NCBI GenBank assembly: GCA_015232315.1
Contig: JADFZZ010000015.1
Span: 37,965-101,964 of the forward strand
Source of the DNA: SAR324 cluster bacterium
GTDB lineage: Bacteria; SAR324; NAC60-12
Length of the DNA stretch: 64,000 bases
Reading direction: 5' to 3'
Shown: positions 55,070 to 63,892 of the stretch, one piece after another
Layout: each line of letters opens with the position of its first letter
Numbering within the stretch: the stretch's first letter is position 1
The notes under the pieces: generated by a model
What the model was told of the DNA's origin: nothing
Database searches by the model: none
The model's input: only the letters and a program-made list of their open reading frames with translations
Made by a program: the position numbers and the translations under genes

Positions 55070-57970
55070 ATGAAACTCAAATTTGATTCAACACAGCCCC
55101 ACCAACTGGCAGCAGTGCAAAGTCTCGTTGATTTATTTGATGGACAGCCTCTCAACCCAGATGGATATACCATTTCAATTGATACCAAAGATCAGCAGTA
55201 TCATGGCGGAACTATTCAGGAAGAGTTAGGTTACGGCAACCAGCTTTTACTTTCCGAAGAAGCTCTCTGGAAAAATCTCCATAAAATTCAGGAAAGCAAT
55301 GAACTGGATGTCACCCCTCAAGAGAAACTGGAAGAATACGGCATGAATTTCTCCGTGGAGATGGAAACAGGAACTGGAAAAACCTATGTGTACCTCCGCA
55401 CCATCTTTGAACTGAGTCAAAAGTACGGCTTCAAGAAATTCATTATCGTGGTTCCGAGTGTCGCCATTCGGGAAGGCACTCTCAAAAATATTGAAATCAC
55501 CAAAGAACATTTCAAGGCGCTTTACAACAACATCGAGTTTGAATCGTTTGTCTATGACAGCAAAAAAGCAAATCGGTTGCGGCATTTCGCTACCAGCAAC
55601 CAGTTACAAATCATGGTGATCAACATAGATTCTTTCAACAAGAAGGACATTTCCGTGATTCATAAGGAAAGCGATAAACTTTCCGGTCATCAACCGATTG
55701 AATTTGTACAGGCAACCCATCCCTTTGTAATCGTTGACGAACCGCAAAGTGTGGACAACACACCCAAAGCTCAGGACGCCATTAAAACGCTGAACCCTCT
55801 TGCCATTTTCCGTTATTCAGCCACTCACAGGAATCTTTACAATCTTGTCTACAAGCTCGATCCGATCAAGGCTTATAAATACCGTTTGGTAAAGCAGGTT
55901 ATTGTAGCCTCGGCAAGGGGCGACAACGGTCAAAATGACGCCTATATCAAATTGCTTGAGGTTGATAACAAAAAAGGAATTAAGGCAAGAATTCGGATTC
56001 ATTCAAAAACAAAAAACGGGATCAAGGAAGATACGATCTGGGTCAAACAGAATGATGACCTGTTTATCCGATCCAATGAACGAGAAGCTTATCGGAACGG
56101 TTTTGAAATACTGGAAATCAGTGCGGAACCGGGAAATGAATACATTGAGTTTACATGGGGAAGACTGAATTTGGGACAGGAACGCGGAGGTATTCAGGAA
56201 GATTTAACCGAAATTCAAATTCATAACACCATCAACAAACATTTGGAGAAAGAACTTCAACTCAAGGAAAAAGGGATCAAGGTTCTGAGCCTGTTCTTCA
56301 TAGACCGAGTCGTGAATTATCGTGAATATGACAGTGACGGGAACCCCCAAAAAGGAAAATTCGCCAAAATTTTTGAACAGCACTACGAGGCACTTATTAA
56401 ACTTCCGAAATACAATGGTTTGAAAGGATACCCCGTTGAAAAAATTCATGACGGTTATTTTTCTCAAGATAAAAAGGGAATTCTCAAGGATACGACAGGA
56501 TCAACCCAGGCGGATGATGACACCTACGCGAAAATCATGCGGAACAAGGAACAATTGCTTTCACTGGATGAACCATTGAAATTCATTTTTTCCCATTCGG
56601 CTTTGCGTGAAGGTTGGGACAATCCGAACGTGTTTCAAATCTGCACCTTGAATGAAACCCGCTCTGTCATGAAAAAGCGTCAGGAAATTGGACGAGGATT
56701 ACGATTACCGGTGAATCAGGAAGGAGAACGGGTGTTTGATGAAAACATCAATAAGCTCACGGTTGTGGCAAACGAAAGTTATGATGAGTTTGCCGCAAAG
56801 CTCCAAACCGAATACGAGGAAGATTGCGGAGTTACCTTTGGCAAAGTACCGAAAATCGGTTTTTCCAAACTGACTAAAATTGTAGATGATCAGGAAATTC
56901 CACTGGGACAGAAGAATTCAGAAAAAATATGGACGGAATTAGTTGCCAAAGGATTCATGGATGAAAAAGGGAAAATCCAATCTTCATTCAATCCTAAAAA
57001 GCCTGATTTCAGTCTGGGATTATCGGCGGAGTTTCAACCACTGGAAGCGGAAATTGTGACTGTTCTGCAATCCTTTCAGTTGGAACGTCATATCAAGAAG
57101 GATGAAGAACCCCAAAAATTACAAATCAATAAACAGGTATTTCTTGATCCGGAATTTGAAAAACTGTGGGATCGCATTAAACACCGCACGACCTATGCGG
57201 TGGAATATTCCACCCAGGAATTGATCACCAATACGGTGAAAGCTATTAAGCGGATGGAACACATTGAATCTGTGAAAGTTTCTTATCGGGAAGATTTGCT
57301 GAATATAGAAAATAAAGGTGTTACCACTGTCAATATTAAGGGCCACGACATCAAAATTGAATATACCGGAGGATTGCCGGATATTCTGGCCTATCTCCAA
57401 AAAGAAACCGAATTGACCAGACGTACTTTGGTTTCCATTTTGACGGACAGCGGTCGCTTGGCTGAATTTGCGGTGAATCCCCAAAAATTCATGGATGCGG
57501 TCGGAAATATCATCAAACGTGAACTGCATAAACTGATGATTGACGGAATCAAATATGAAAAACTCACGGATGGGATGATCGAATGGAGTATGCAACTTTT
57601 TAAAGACCGGGAGATCCTGAGTTATCTGAACAACCGTCTGGATGTTCATAAATCCGTTTATGACGCAGTCGTCTATGATAGCGAAGTAGAACGCAAGTTT
57701 GCCGAAGAAATGGACAGACGGACAGACATTAAGCTATTTGTAAAACTCCCTGCCTGGTTCAAGATAGAAACACCGATTGGGGAATACAATCCCGATTGGG
57801 CCATAGTGAAGCATTTTGACGAAACCGTTTATCTTGTCCGTGAAACCAAAGGCACCAAGGATTTTGAAAAACTCCGCAACTTGGAAGCCGATAAAATCCG
57901 CTGTGGCAAAAAACACTTTGAAAGTTTGGCGGTTGATTTTCAGGTGGTGGTGAGTGCGGGGGGTCTGTAA
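55070..57970 (+). CDS. Type III-like restriction helicase-nuclease (Res)
   Basis: A 966-residue enzyme. The DEAD/SF2 helicase core has Walker A VEMETGTGKTYVYLR (residues ~97-110), motif II VDEPQS (Asp223), motif III FRYSATH and the late RQEIGRGLRLPV block. The C-terminal ~100 residues hold a PD-(D/E)XK-like site, YNPDWAIVKHF and VYLVRETKGTKDF. With Mod it should cut unmethylated DNA after translocation. Start is three bases past the PIN gene stop. It ends 461 bases before the right repeat, so the gene set is complete. Confidence 0.93.
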   Translation: MKLKFDSTQPHQLAAVQSLVDLFDGQPLNPDGYTISIDTKDQQYHGGTIQEELGYGNQLLLSEEALWKNLHKIQESNELDVTPQEKLEEYGMNFSVEMETGTGKTYVYLRTIFELSQKYGFKKFIIVVPSVAIREGTLKNIEITKEHFKALYNNIEFESFVYDSKKANRLRHFATSNQLQIMVINIDSFNKKDISVIHKESDKLSGHQPIEFVQATHPFVIVDEPQSVDNTPKAQDAIKTLNPLAIFRYSATHRNLYNLVYKLDPIKAYKYRLVKQVIVASARGDNGQNDAYIKLLEVDNKKGIKARIRIHSKTKNGIKEDTIWVKQNDDLFIRSNEREAYRNGFEILEISAEPGNEYIEFTWGRLNLGQERGGIQEDLTEIQIHNTINKHLEKELQLKEKGIKVLSLFFIDRVVNYREYDSDGNPQKGKFAKIFEQHYEALIKLPKYNGLKGYPVEKIHDGYFSQDKKGILKDTTGSTQADDDTYAKIMRNKEQLLSLDEPLKFIFSHSALREGWDNPNVFQICTLNETRSVMKKRQEIGRGLRLPVNQEGERVFDENINKLTVVANESYDEFAAKLQTEYEEDCGVTFGKVPKIGFSKLTKIVDDQEIPLGQKNSEKIWTELVAKGFMDEKGKIQSSFNPKKPDFSLGLSAEFQPLEAEIVTVLQSFQLERHIKKDEEPQKLQINKQVFLDPEFEKLWDRIKHRTTYAVEYSTQELITNTVKAIKRMEHIESVKVSYREDLLNIENKGVTTVNIKGHDIKIEYTGGLPDILAYLQKETELTRRTLVSILTDSGRLAEFAVNPQKFMDAVGNIIKRELHKLMIDGIKYEKLTDGMIEWSMQLFKDREILSYLNNRLDVHKSVYDAVVYDSEVERKFAEEMDRRTDIKLFVKLPAWFKIETPIGEYNPDWAIVKHFDETVYLVRETKGTKDFEKLRNLEADKIRCGKKHFESLAVDFQVVVSAGGL

Positions 57971-58431
57971 TTTGTTGTTATACAAATTCACGAAAATTAT
58001 TCTGAATGGACAAATGATATGCAGGGCAATTATTGGCATTTATATCAAAAAACAAACATTCAGTCTGGTCATTACTGGCAGGACGGTGGTCTCTGTAAGC
58101 TGGTTTGTGAATAATAATATCAGTAGCTTATAAAGCCAAGTTTTGAACTCAAGTTCCAGGAAAATCAATGGCCTGCGAGAGATAAAAGTACCTAATTTGA
58201 TCTAACTCCACCAGTTTGCATAGACTTCTTTACGATTTTTCCTCGGGATAAAATAGATTATGATAGAAAATTAGTGCGAAACTTGGTAAGCATTTTGGTA
58301 AGCAAAATGGGTACAATCTGGGGTATATTCGATGAAATTACGGTAAATACCAATTTTTAATTTATACCAACAATATCAAAATATTAGTAACAATAATTAG
58401 CTCTCGGTAACTCATGAAAAAAGGTGGGGTA
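57971..58431. other. AT-rich non-coding tail of the island
   Basis: No coding frame with a start or family match is found. Near 58285-58306 the phrase TTGGTAAGCA occurs twice within 22 bp (GAAACTTGGTAAGCATTTTG region). Such close direct repeats beside an att site can be recombinase-binding arms, but this is only a guess. Immediately before the right repeat is GGTGGGG, which could pair with the CCACC of the ssrA fragment. Confidence 0.4.
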
Positions 58432-58691
58432 GCGGGTTCGACTCCCGCCACCTCCACCATTTGCACACGTTACCACACTTTATTTTTCCCTACTCCAGAC
58501 CTGTAAAACCTCTTTGTGTTCACTCTTTGATTACAGACAACACCACGGTATTGGTCGAACACCAAGTTAGCCAACACCGAATTGACCCATCATGGTGAGA
58601 CCTATCTCGATTGACAGGAATGATTGACATTTTCCCTGTTACCAAGATAGTTTCCATTTGCTATACATCATTATGCGTCATTTGTTGGTAT
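58432..58691. repeat. Right 260-bp direct repeat with ssrA 3' fragment
   Basis: Exact copy of 48044-48303. The first 28 bp (58432-58459) are the tmRNA 3' end including the encoded CCA; the remainder is the sequence normally following ssrA. The ssrA fragment is not a functional gene. The 200 bp between this repeat and coaD hold no clear gene; they may contain the coaD promoter, and the candidate promoter within the repeat also points toward coaD. Confidence 0.97.
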
Positions 58692-58891
58692 ACTTTGAAC
58701 GGGTGAAACTATGATTTTTTCTCATCCTGAATTGATGTTCAACCAGCCGGAAACTATTGCCATTTCGCGTGTTTCATAACGATAGCTTTCATTAAAAAAT
58801 TTCCAGCTTGCGGATGCTATGCTGATTTCCATATTTAATAAGCACATTTTCACCGCGTTCTTGATTTTATCTTTAATTGCCATAACAAAAC

Positions 58892-59404
58892 ATGGTCCCT
58901 GAAACCAGTCCATATGCGGCCATTTATCCGCTGAGTGCCAACCCGCCGACATGGGGTCATGCGGATATTGTATCCCGGGCCGCAAAAATTTTTGATAAGG
59001 TTTACTGGTCTGTCGCCTTCAATCCTGATAAAAAATATCTATTTTCAGTGGAAGAACGGATGTCCATGATGCAGGTTTATATTGATCATTTCCAACTGAC
59101 CAATGTGATACCGGATTCCTACACAGGTTCCACCGTGCGGTATGCTCAACAGAAACAGGTGCATGTGCTCATCAAGGGATTGCGCAATTACAGCGATTTT
59201 CAGCAGGAATTCCAGCAGGCCGTAGGGAATAAGGGCATTGACGAAAAAATGGAAACTTTTTGTTTGTTTGGAGCACCCGGCCTGACAGTGGTCAGTTCTT
59301 CACTGGTCCGTGAACTGGCATTTCTGGGGGAAGACATCACGCCCTATGTTCATCCGGCAGTCGCACAACGAGTGTCTGAAATCATTCATCATTCAAAAAC
59401 GTAA
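58892..59404 (+). CDS. coaD: Phosphopantetheine adenylyltransferase (CoaD type)
   Basis: Transfers AMP from ATP to 4'-phosphopantetheine in coenzyme A synthesis. The 170-residue protein keeps the nucleotidyltransferase layout: a TxGH-type motif as PPTWGHADIVSRA, VLIKGLRNYSDFQQEFQQA (usual form xRGLRxxxDFExE) and SSSLVRELA. The N-terminal loop reads YPLSANPPTWGH, not the standard YPGSFDPxTxGH, so substrate binding may be altered; a related cytidylyltransferase-like enzyme remains possible. First gene after the island. Confidence 0.83.
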   Translation: MVPETSPYAAIYPLSANPPTWGHADIVSRAAKIFDKVYWSVAFNPDKKYLFSVEERMSMMQVYIDHFQLTNVIPDSYTGSTVRYAQQKQVHVLIKGLRNYSDFQQEFQQAVGNKGIDEKMETFCLFGAPGLTVVSSSLVRELAFLGEDITPYVHPAVAQRVSEIIHHSKT

Positions 59405-59418
59405 CCGAGGTTCCGGAC

Positions 59419-60195
59419 ATGGTACATGCTCAACCCCGACCTTTTCCTGTGATCAGCTACACCATTGCGCAAGTTATTGGTATTTTGCTGGTGTTGTCGA
59501 TGGTTACTGTTGATTTTTATGACCCCACCGTATTCAATCAGGTTTATCCTTCAGGCGGCATACAGAACTGGCTGGGGATTGGAGGAGCCTTGATCGGAGG
59601 TTCCCTGGTTGAACTGCTTGGAATCTCTGCCCTGCTGATTCCATGGTTCATTTCCCAACTGCCGTTTGCGGCCCTCAAAGCGTCTATGGGAACCAGACTT
59701 TACCATGCCTTTGTGGTGGTGTTCATGCTTTCCGTGATTCAGGCAACTCTCGAATCCCTGTTTTGGCCATTGTTCTCTACCCGCGATGCCACCATGTTTC
59801 TGTTCCATTCCGGATATCTGGGAATGATGGCGGCATCCTGGCTTACCCAAACCACAGGTCTGATGGAAGGCTCTGTTATGGCCCTGCTGGCCCTGCTGTT
59901 TTCCAGCCTCAAGATCTATCAGGCCATGCCCTTCATTGCGACGGGAATCTTGATCCAGCGTGGCTACATGTTGTCAGTGATGATTTTTCTGTTAATTTTA
60001 AAACAGCTAAAACTGACCCGAATCAAGTTGAACACATACCATCTGCCTTTCCGTCGGAAATCTGATACTTACGCGGATTCACTCGATTCCCTTTCAATTC
60101 CCTGTGAAGAAGACCTGGAGGCCCCCCCTGCTTATGAGGCATCCTCTACTACCATGACGTATGAATCTGTCCACCATGGAGCACGACTTTCATGA
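59419..60195 (+). CDS. Orphan FtsK/SpoIIIE-type 4TM membrane protein
   Basis: A 258-residue inner-membrane protein with four to five helices. Residues 30-75 (TVDFYDPTVFNQ, then IQNWLGIGGALIGGSLVELL and GISALLIPW) match the start of the FtsK 4TM domain, where an extracytoplasmic loop is followed by NxxGxxGA...LFG. No ATPase, linker or gamma domain follows; the tail of ~60 residues is hydrophilic and polar (SIPCEEDLEAPPAYEASSTT). It may use the FtsK-like membrane fold for another purpose. Between coaD (14 bases before) and the next gene (4-base overlap). Confidence 0.65.
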   Translation: MVHAQPRPFPVISYTIAQVIGILLVLSMVTVDFYDPTVFNQVYPSGGIQNWLGIGGALIGGSLVELLGISALLIPWFISQLPFAALKASMGTRLYHAFVVVFMLSVIQATLESLFWPLFSTRDATMFLFHSGYLGMMAASWLTQTTGLMEGSVMALLALLFSSLKIYQAMPFIATGILIQRGYMLSVMIFLLILKQLKLTRIKLNTYHLPFRRKSDTYADSLDSLSIPCEEDLEAPPAYEASSTTMTYESVHHGARLS

Positions 60196-60947
60196 TGGGA
60201 GAAACCCTTCTGTATCAGACCACAGCGGATGGCTTGACCATTCAGGTGGTTGAACGGAATGGCCGCCGCAAATTGCGTTTTGGCAACAGTATCATCCAGA
60301 GCGCTATTTCCATCACCAACCCTTCCCGATTGATCATCAGATACATTTGCAACATGATGCTCGGCATGCTCCTGCGTCCGGATGCCCGCCGTATCCTGCA
60401 TATAGGCTTGGGCGCCGGTACCTTGCCCAAATTCATACACCGCCATTTTCCCCAGACTACTCAGGATGTGGTGGAATGCAATGCGGAGGTGGCCGATATT
60501 TCACGCCGTTTTTTTGGATTACCACAGGATACCCGAATGCGTGTGTACATTGCGGAAGGTTCTGAATGGATCAAGAATACATCAGGCCAATATGATCTGG
60601 TTTTTCTGGATGCGTATGTGGAAGATGGCGCTCCGGATCATCTGCGGCAACAGGATTTTCTGGAAAATCTCAGTCTTCATGTGAAAGAAAATGGCTGGCT
60701 GGTGTCCAATGTGTGGTCTGGTGATGGCATGTTTGAGGAACAGGCCGCATTATGGAACAGGATGTTCGACCATGTTCTGCAAGCACCACAAACCCCCATC
60801 GGGAATGTCATTCTATTTGGCGCTCGCAAACCAGCGGTCCTCAATCTTCAACGATTGAGCCGGCATGCGCTCATTCTGCAGAACCGCATGCCTCTCGATC
60901 TGAAACACTTGCTGGAATCCATGGTGATTGTGAAGCAGACCTCATAA
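60192..60947 (+). CDS. Spermidine synthase-like protein
   Basis: A 251-residue cytoplasmic protein with the Rossmann methyltransferase fold of the spermidine synthase group. Cofactor-binding motif is RRILHIGLGAGTLPKFI, followed by the acidic VVECNAEV, then YDLVFLDAYVEDGAPDHL, where Asp of the family's 'D.YD....D..DP' region is partly retained, and LRQQDFLENLSLHVKENG. Bacterial relatives with this layout include aminopropyltransferases and other methyltransferases; specificity is uncertain. The start overlaps the stop of the 4TM gene (ATGA). Confidence 0.78.
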   Translation: MMGETLLYQTTADGLTIQVVERNGRRKLRFGNSIIQSAISITNPSRLIIRYICNMMLGMLLRPDARRILHIGLGAGTLPKFIHRHFPQTTQDVVECNAEVADISRRFFGLPQDTRMRVYIAEGSEWIKNTSGQYDLVFLDAYVEDGAPDHLRQQDFLENLSLHVKENGWLVSNVWSGDGMFEEQAALWNRMFDHVLQAPQTPIGNVILFGARKPAVLNLQRLSRHALILQNRMPLDLKHLLESMVIVKQTS

Positions 60948-61005
60948 TTTTATAAACATACATTTCCTGTCTTCATAGAGACAAGTGAACTTTTATTCCG
61001 GAAAT

Positions 61006-62316
61006 TCAACGCACAAAAATATCCTGTGCATTAGTAAATTGACCGGTTCCACTTCCTGATGATCCATAAGTGATCCAATTCGTTCCACTCATGTCATCAA
61101 ATCGGACAATGCGGTGATTATCATATTCAGACACATATATCCTGCCGGCAGTATCAATGCTAATACCATTGGGATGATTAAATTGCCCTGTTCCCGTTCC
61201 CGGCCCAGTACCATATGTGGTCCAGTTTGTACCTGACATATCGTCAATTCGAACAATACGATGGTTGCCGCTGTCAACAATGTAGATCCTGCCTGAAGAG
61301 TCCTGTGTGATGCCATAGGTTTGTGTAAACTGATTGGTGCCCGCACCGGCAGTTCCCAAAGTGGTCCATCCTGTGCTGCTGAAATCCTGGGAAAAGGAAA
61401 TACGACCAGTATTATATTGTGTTACATAAAAATATCCGGATGCGTTGATATGCACTCCAATAGGCAGATCGAATTGTCCTGTACCGGTTCCAAGGGTTCC
61501 ATAGGAGGTCCAGTTGGTTCCTGATATATCATCCATTCGAACGATTCGATTGTTGTTCAAATCTCCTACAAAAATTTGACCGTTACTTCTTACAAATATA
61601 CCCCAGGGTTGATTGAATTGATTTGTGCCGCTTCCTGAAGAACCGAATGTTGTCCAGCCAGTTCCGGCCATATCATTCATTTTCACAAGGCGATGATTCA
61701 ATTTATCACCGATGTAAATATTTCTGGATGTATCCACAAACATCATTGTGGGTTGATTGAATTGATGTGTACCGCTTCCAAAACTGCCCAAACTGGTCCA
61801 TCCTGTTCCGCTCATATCGTCTATTCTGACCAGACGGTGATTACTGGTATCAACGATATAGATATAAGGCAAAGCGATGACAAGAGCACTGTTTGATCCA
61901 AGAGACCCGGTGGCTCCAGGAGATGCCAGTGTTAATGTGGCCGAGTTGCCGGCAGAATCAGAAATAGTCCCCCCATTCGTTGCTAACGCGGAGGTCGTTG
62001 TATAGTCCAGATCAGAAGAAGTATCTCCCTGTTGGAGGGTATAGGAGAACACCAGCGTCGTTGAGCCACTGCCTGAAACATAACTGGCATTTTTATTTGT
62101 GGCTCCCATATTCAGCGTCAAAGTGGGTGTGCCCCCTATGGTAGAAACTGTTAATGTTTCTGAAAATACAACATTGATGGAAATAGTAATTCCTGATGTG
62201 ATGTAGGATCCATTACTGGAAACAGCGGCAACCGAACTGACCGTAGGTGCCGTACTGTCAATGGTAAAGGAAGTGACCGTTAACGTATTACTGACATTGG
62301 ACGAGCTGTCCGTCAC
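61006..62316 (-). CDS. NHL-repeat domain part of a frameshifted surface lipoprotein
   Basis: 436 residues from a GTG, but the open frame runs up to 62691 without a start codon, adding a Ser/Thr linker (STATSSSSSSTTSSSTTT) and an Ig-like stretch (APTIAEVTAVSTPTSTKTP). The listed part has a second Ig-like domain and about six NHL repeats of ~48 residues, each like IYIVDSGNHRIVRIDDMSG then GTGTGQFNHPNGI, which should fold as a six-bladed beta-propeller. The upstream gene at 62655-63017 supplies the lipoprotein signal in another frame, so the two were probably one gene. An exported binding or adhesion role is inferred from the layout. Confidence 0.7.
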   Translation of the reverse strand: MTDSSSNVSNTLTVTSFTIDSTAPTVSSVAAVSSNGSYITSGITISINVVFSETLTVSTIGGTPTLTLNMGATNKNASYVSGSGSTTLVFSYTLQQGDTSSDLDYTTTSALATNGGTISDSAGNSATLTLASPGATGSLGSNSALVIALPYIYIVDTSNHRLVRIDDMSGTGWTSLGSFGSGTHQFNQPTMMFVDTSRNIYIGDKLNHRLVKMNDMAGTGWTTFGSSGSGTNQFNQPWGIFVRSNGQIFVGDLNNNRIVRMDDISGTNWTSYGTLGTGTGQFDLPIGVHINASGYFYVTQYNTGRISFSQDFSSTGWTTLGTAGAGTNQFTQTYGITQDSSGRIYIVDSGNHRIVRIDDMSGTNWTTYGTGPGTGTGQFNHPNGISIDTAGRIYVSEYDNHRIVRFDDMSGTNWITYGSSGSGTGQFTNAQDIFVR

Positions 62317-62654
62317 TTTAATGGTACAGTTGCTGTAAGTTCCATCACTTAAAGTTGAAAAAGAAATGGCGTTGTTGCCGCTAACGGCTGTTTTTGTAGA
62401 GCTACTGCAACTGCCACCATAAGAAATGGTCCCTGCTTCAGTACTGCTGAACGTATAGCTGGGTGTTTTGGTAGATGTGGGTGTTGAGACGGCAGTAACT
62501 TCTGCTATTGTTGGTGCCGTGGTATCGGTGGTGGTGGAACTACTGGTGGTGCTACTGCTGGAACTGCTGGTGGCGGTGCTGCTTTCTGAACTGGTGGTAG
62601 TGGAACCACTGGTGGCAGTGCTTTCTGAGCTGGTTCCTGCACTGCTTGTGCTTG

Positions 62655-63017
62655 CTATGACAGTAATTTCTTTAGACGCATTATCTTTTGATTAGGAGTT
62701 CCTCCCAACCATGTTTCACCAGACGCATTGATCTTGACCTCAATTTTAACGGTGAATTTTCCGGGATCAGTTAGCACCCCATTACAGATGTCTTTCCCCT
62801 TACAATCGGTTATTGGTTTGCCATCCACACTCCATGTGATTTCATCATAAACGGAGTCAGACGCATCAAGGGTAATTTCTTCACCTTGCAGGATCTGTGT
62901 GTCTGGTTTCACAACCAGCACAGCATCAGCCTCGGTATTGTCAGAACATCCAGCAAGAAACAGAGCGGATATGGAAATAATCAAAAAACTGATGCGCATT
63001 GAACTATGTCTGTTCAT
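62655..63017 (-). CDS. N-terminal fragment of the frameshifted lipoprotein
   Basis: A GGAGAGG ribosome site precedes ATG 63017. The signal ends in a lipobox, SALFLAGCSDNTEAD, so Cys would be lipidated and the protein anchored to a membrane. An Ig/PKD-like domain follows (ILQGEEITLDASDS, KINASGETWLGG). The frame stops at 62655. Adding one base in the A-run near 62684-62690 would change NQKIMRLKKLLS-stop to NQKDNASKEITVIAS and join the NHL-repeat frame. As it stands the product is 120 residues. Confidence 0.75.
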   Translation of the reverse strand: MNRHSSMRISFLIISISALFLAGCSDNTEADAVLVVKPDTQILQGEEITLDASDSVYDEITWSVDGKPITDCKGKDICNGVLTDPGKFTVKIEVKINASGETWLGGTPNQKIMRLKKLLS

Positions 63018-63244
63018 ATCCTCTCCCCTCAGAGATTACTTTTAATTTCATTGTGTTACCCATCATTCCATCCTTTCATCTTATGAATAAATCCTAATTG
63101 AACTCCATAAAACAACAAGAATTTATTCTCTCATTCCGAGAGAATCTTTTACTGAACGTTTAATTGGCGGTTTTTGAATGTTATGCATGGGTTTCACAAA
63201 ACTCTAAATGGACTGTCCCGAACTGGCTCATGGTGAGCAACTAT

Positions 63245-63670
63245 TCAGAAATCTTCATACAGCATCATGCCGTCAGGGGCATCTGGATTCGGAATTAGTT
63301 TTTGATTTCGGCAATCAACCACATAATCCATTTGTTCAAAAACCAGTTGACCTAATAAATACGGTGCATCTTCTGGTTTTGCTATGCATTGGGTGATGGC
63401 TACACGATCGTCAATTACAACTCTTAAATCTTCAAAAACTTCCACTTCTCTTGATGTGCCATCCGCCAATTTGGAAGATGCTTTTTTTAAAAAGGGCAGA
63501 CCTAATTTTTCAATCATGGATTTAGGCAAGCCTACTGCCAGAGCACCTGTATCAGCGATCATATCCAGGGTAATCTGGCGAACCTGATCCTGAGAGATTA
63601 TGCCATCTTCTGCTTTGTGTTCATCTTTATGATTTTTTAAAATCACATTCCTGACAATAACTTTTCCCAT
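63245..63670 (-). CDS. Clan AA (retropepsin-like) aspartic protease
   Basis: A 141-residue protein with the catalytic triad motif IADTGALAVGLP and the family's later strands (VFEDLRVVIDDRVA, APYLLGQLVFEQMDYVVDC), as in bacterial single-domain retropepsin-like proteases that act as dimers. No membrane segment or signal is seen. Not linked to the lipoprotein in an obvious way. Substrate unknown. Confidence 0.85.
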   Translation of the reverse strand: MGKVIVRNVILKNHKDEHKAEDGIISQDQVRQITLDMIADTGALAVGLPKSMIEKLGLPFLKKASSKLADGTSREVEVFEDLRVVIDDRVAITQCIAKPEDAPYLLGQLVFEQMDYVVDCRNQKLIPNPDAPDGMMLYEDF

Positions 63671-63892
63671 GTTGACTCCCTGATTTAGTTTTTGGTTTAT
63701 TAGCTGATAATAAATAAATATTCTTTTTTCAAAAATTTCAATATTGTTAATACGCTACACTGCACAAATGGTGGTTGGCAACATGCGTTATACGAGACTG
63801 CTTTTTTAGCAAAAGAACAAGTTTCTGTCCTTGGAAAATAGATAAAAAACCAATGATTTTCACCGAAATTTTCCCACCTGTGCAGGTGTATT

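Noticed and set aside
58722..58985. 87-codon minus-strand frame between the right repeat and coaD
   Set aside because: It overlaps the start of coaD, has no ribosome site or family match, and is biased like non-coding sequence.
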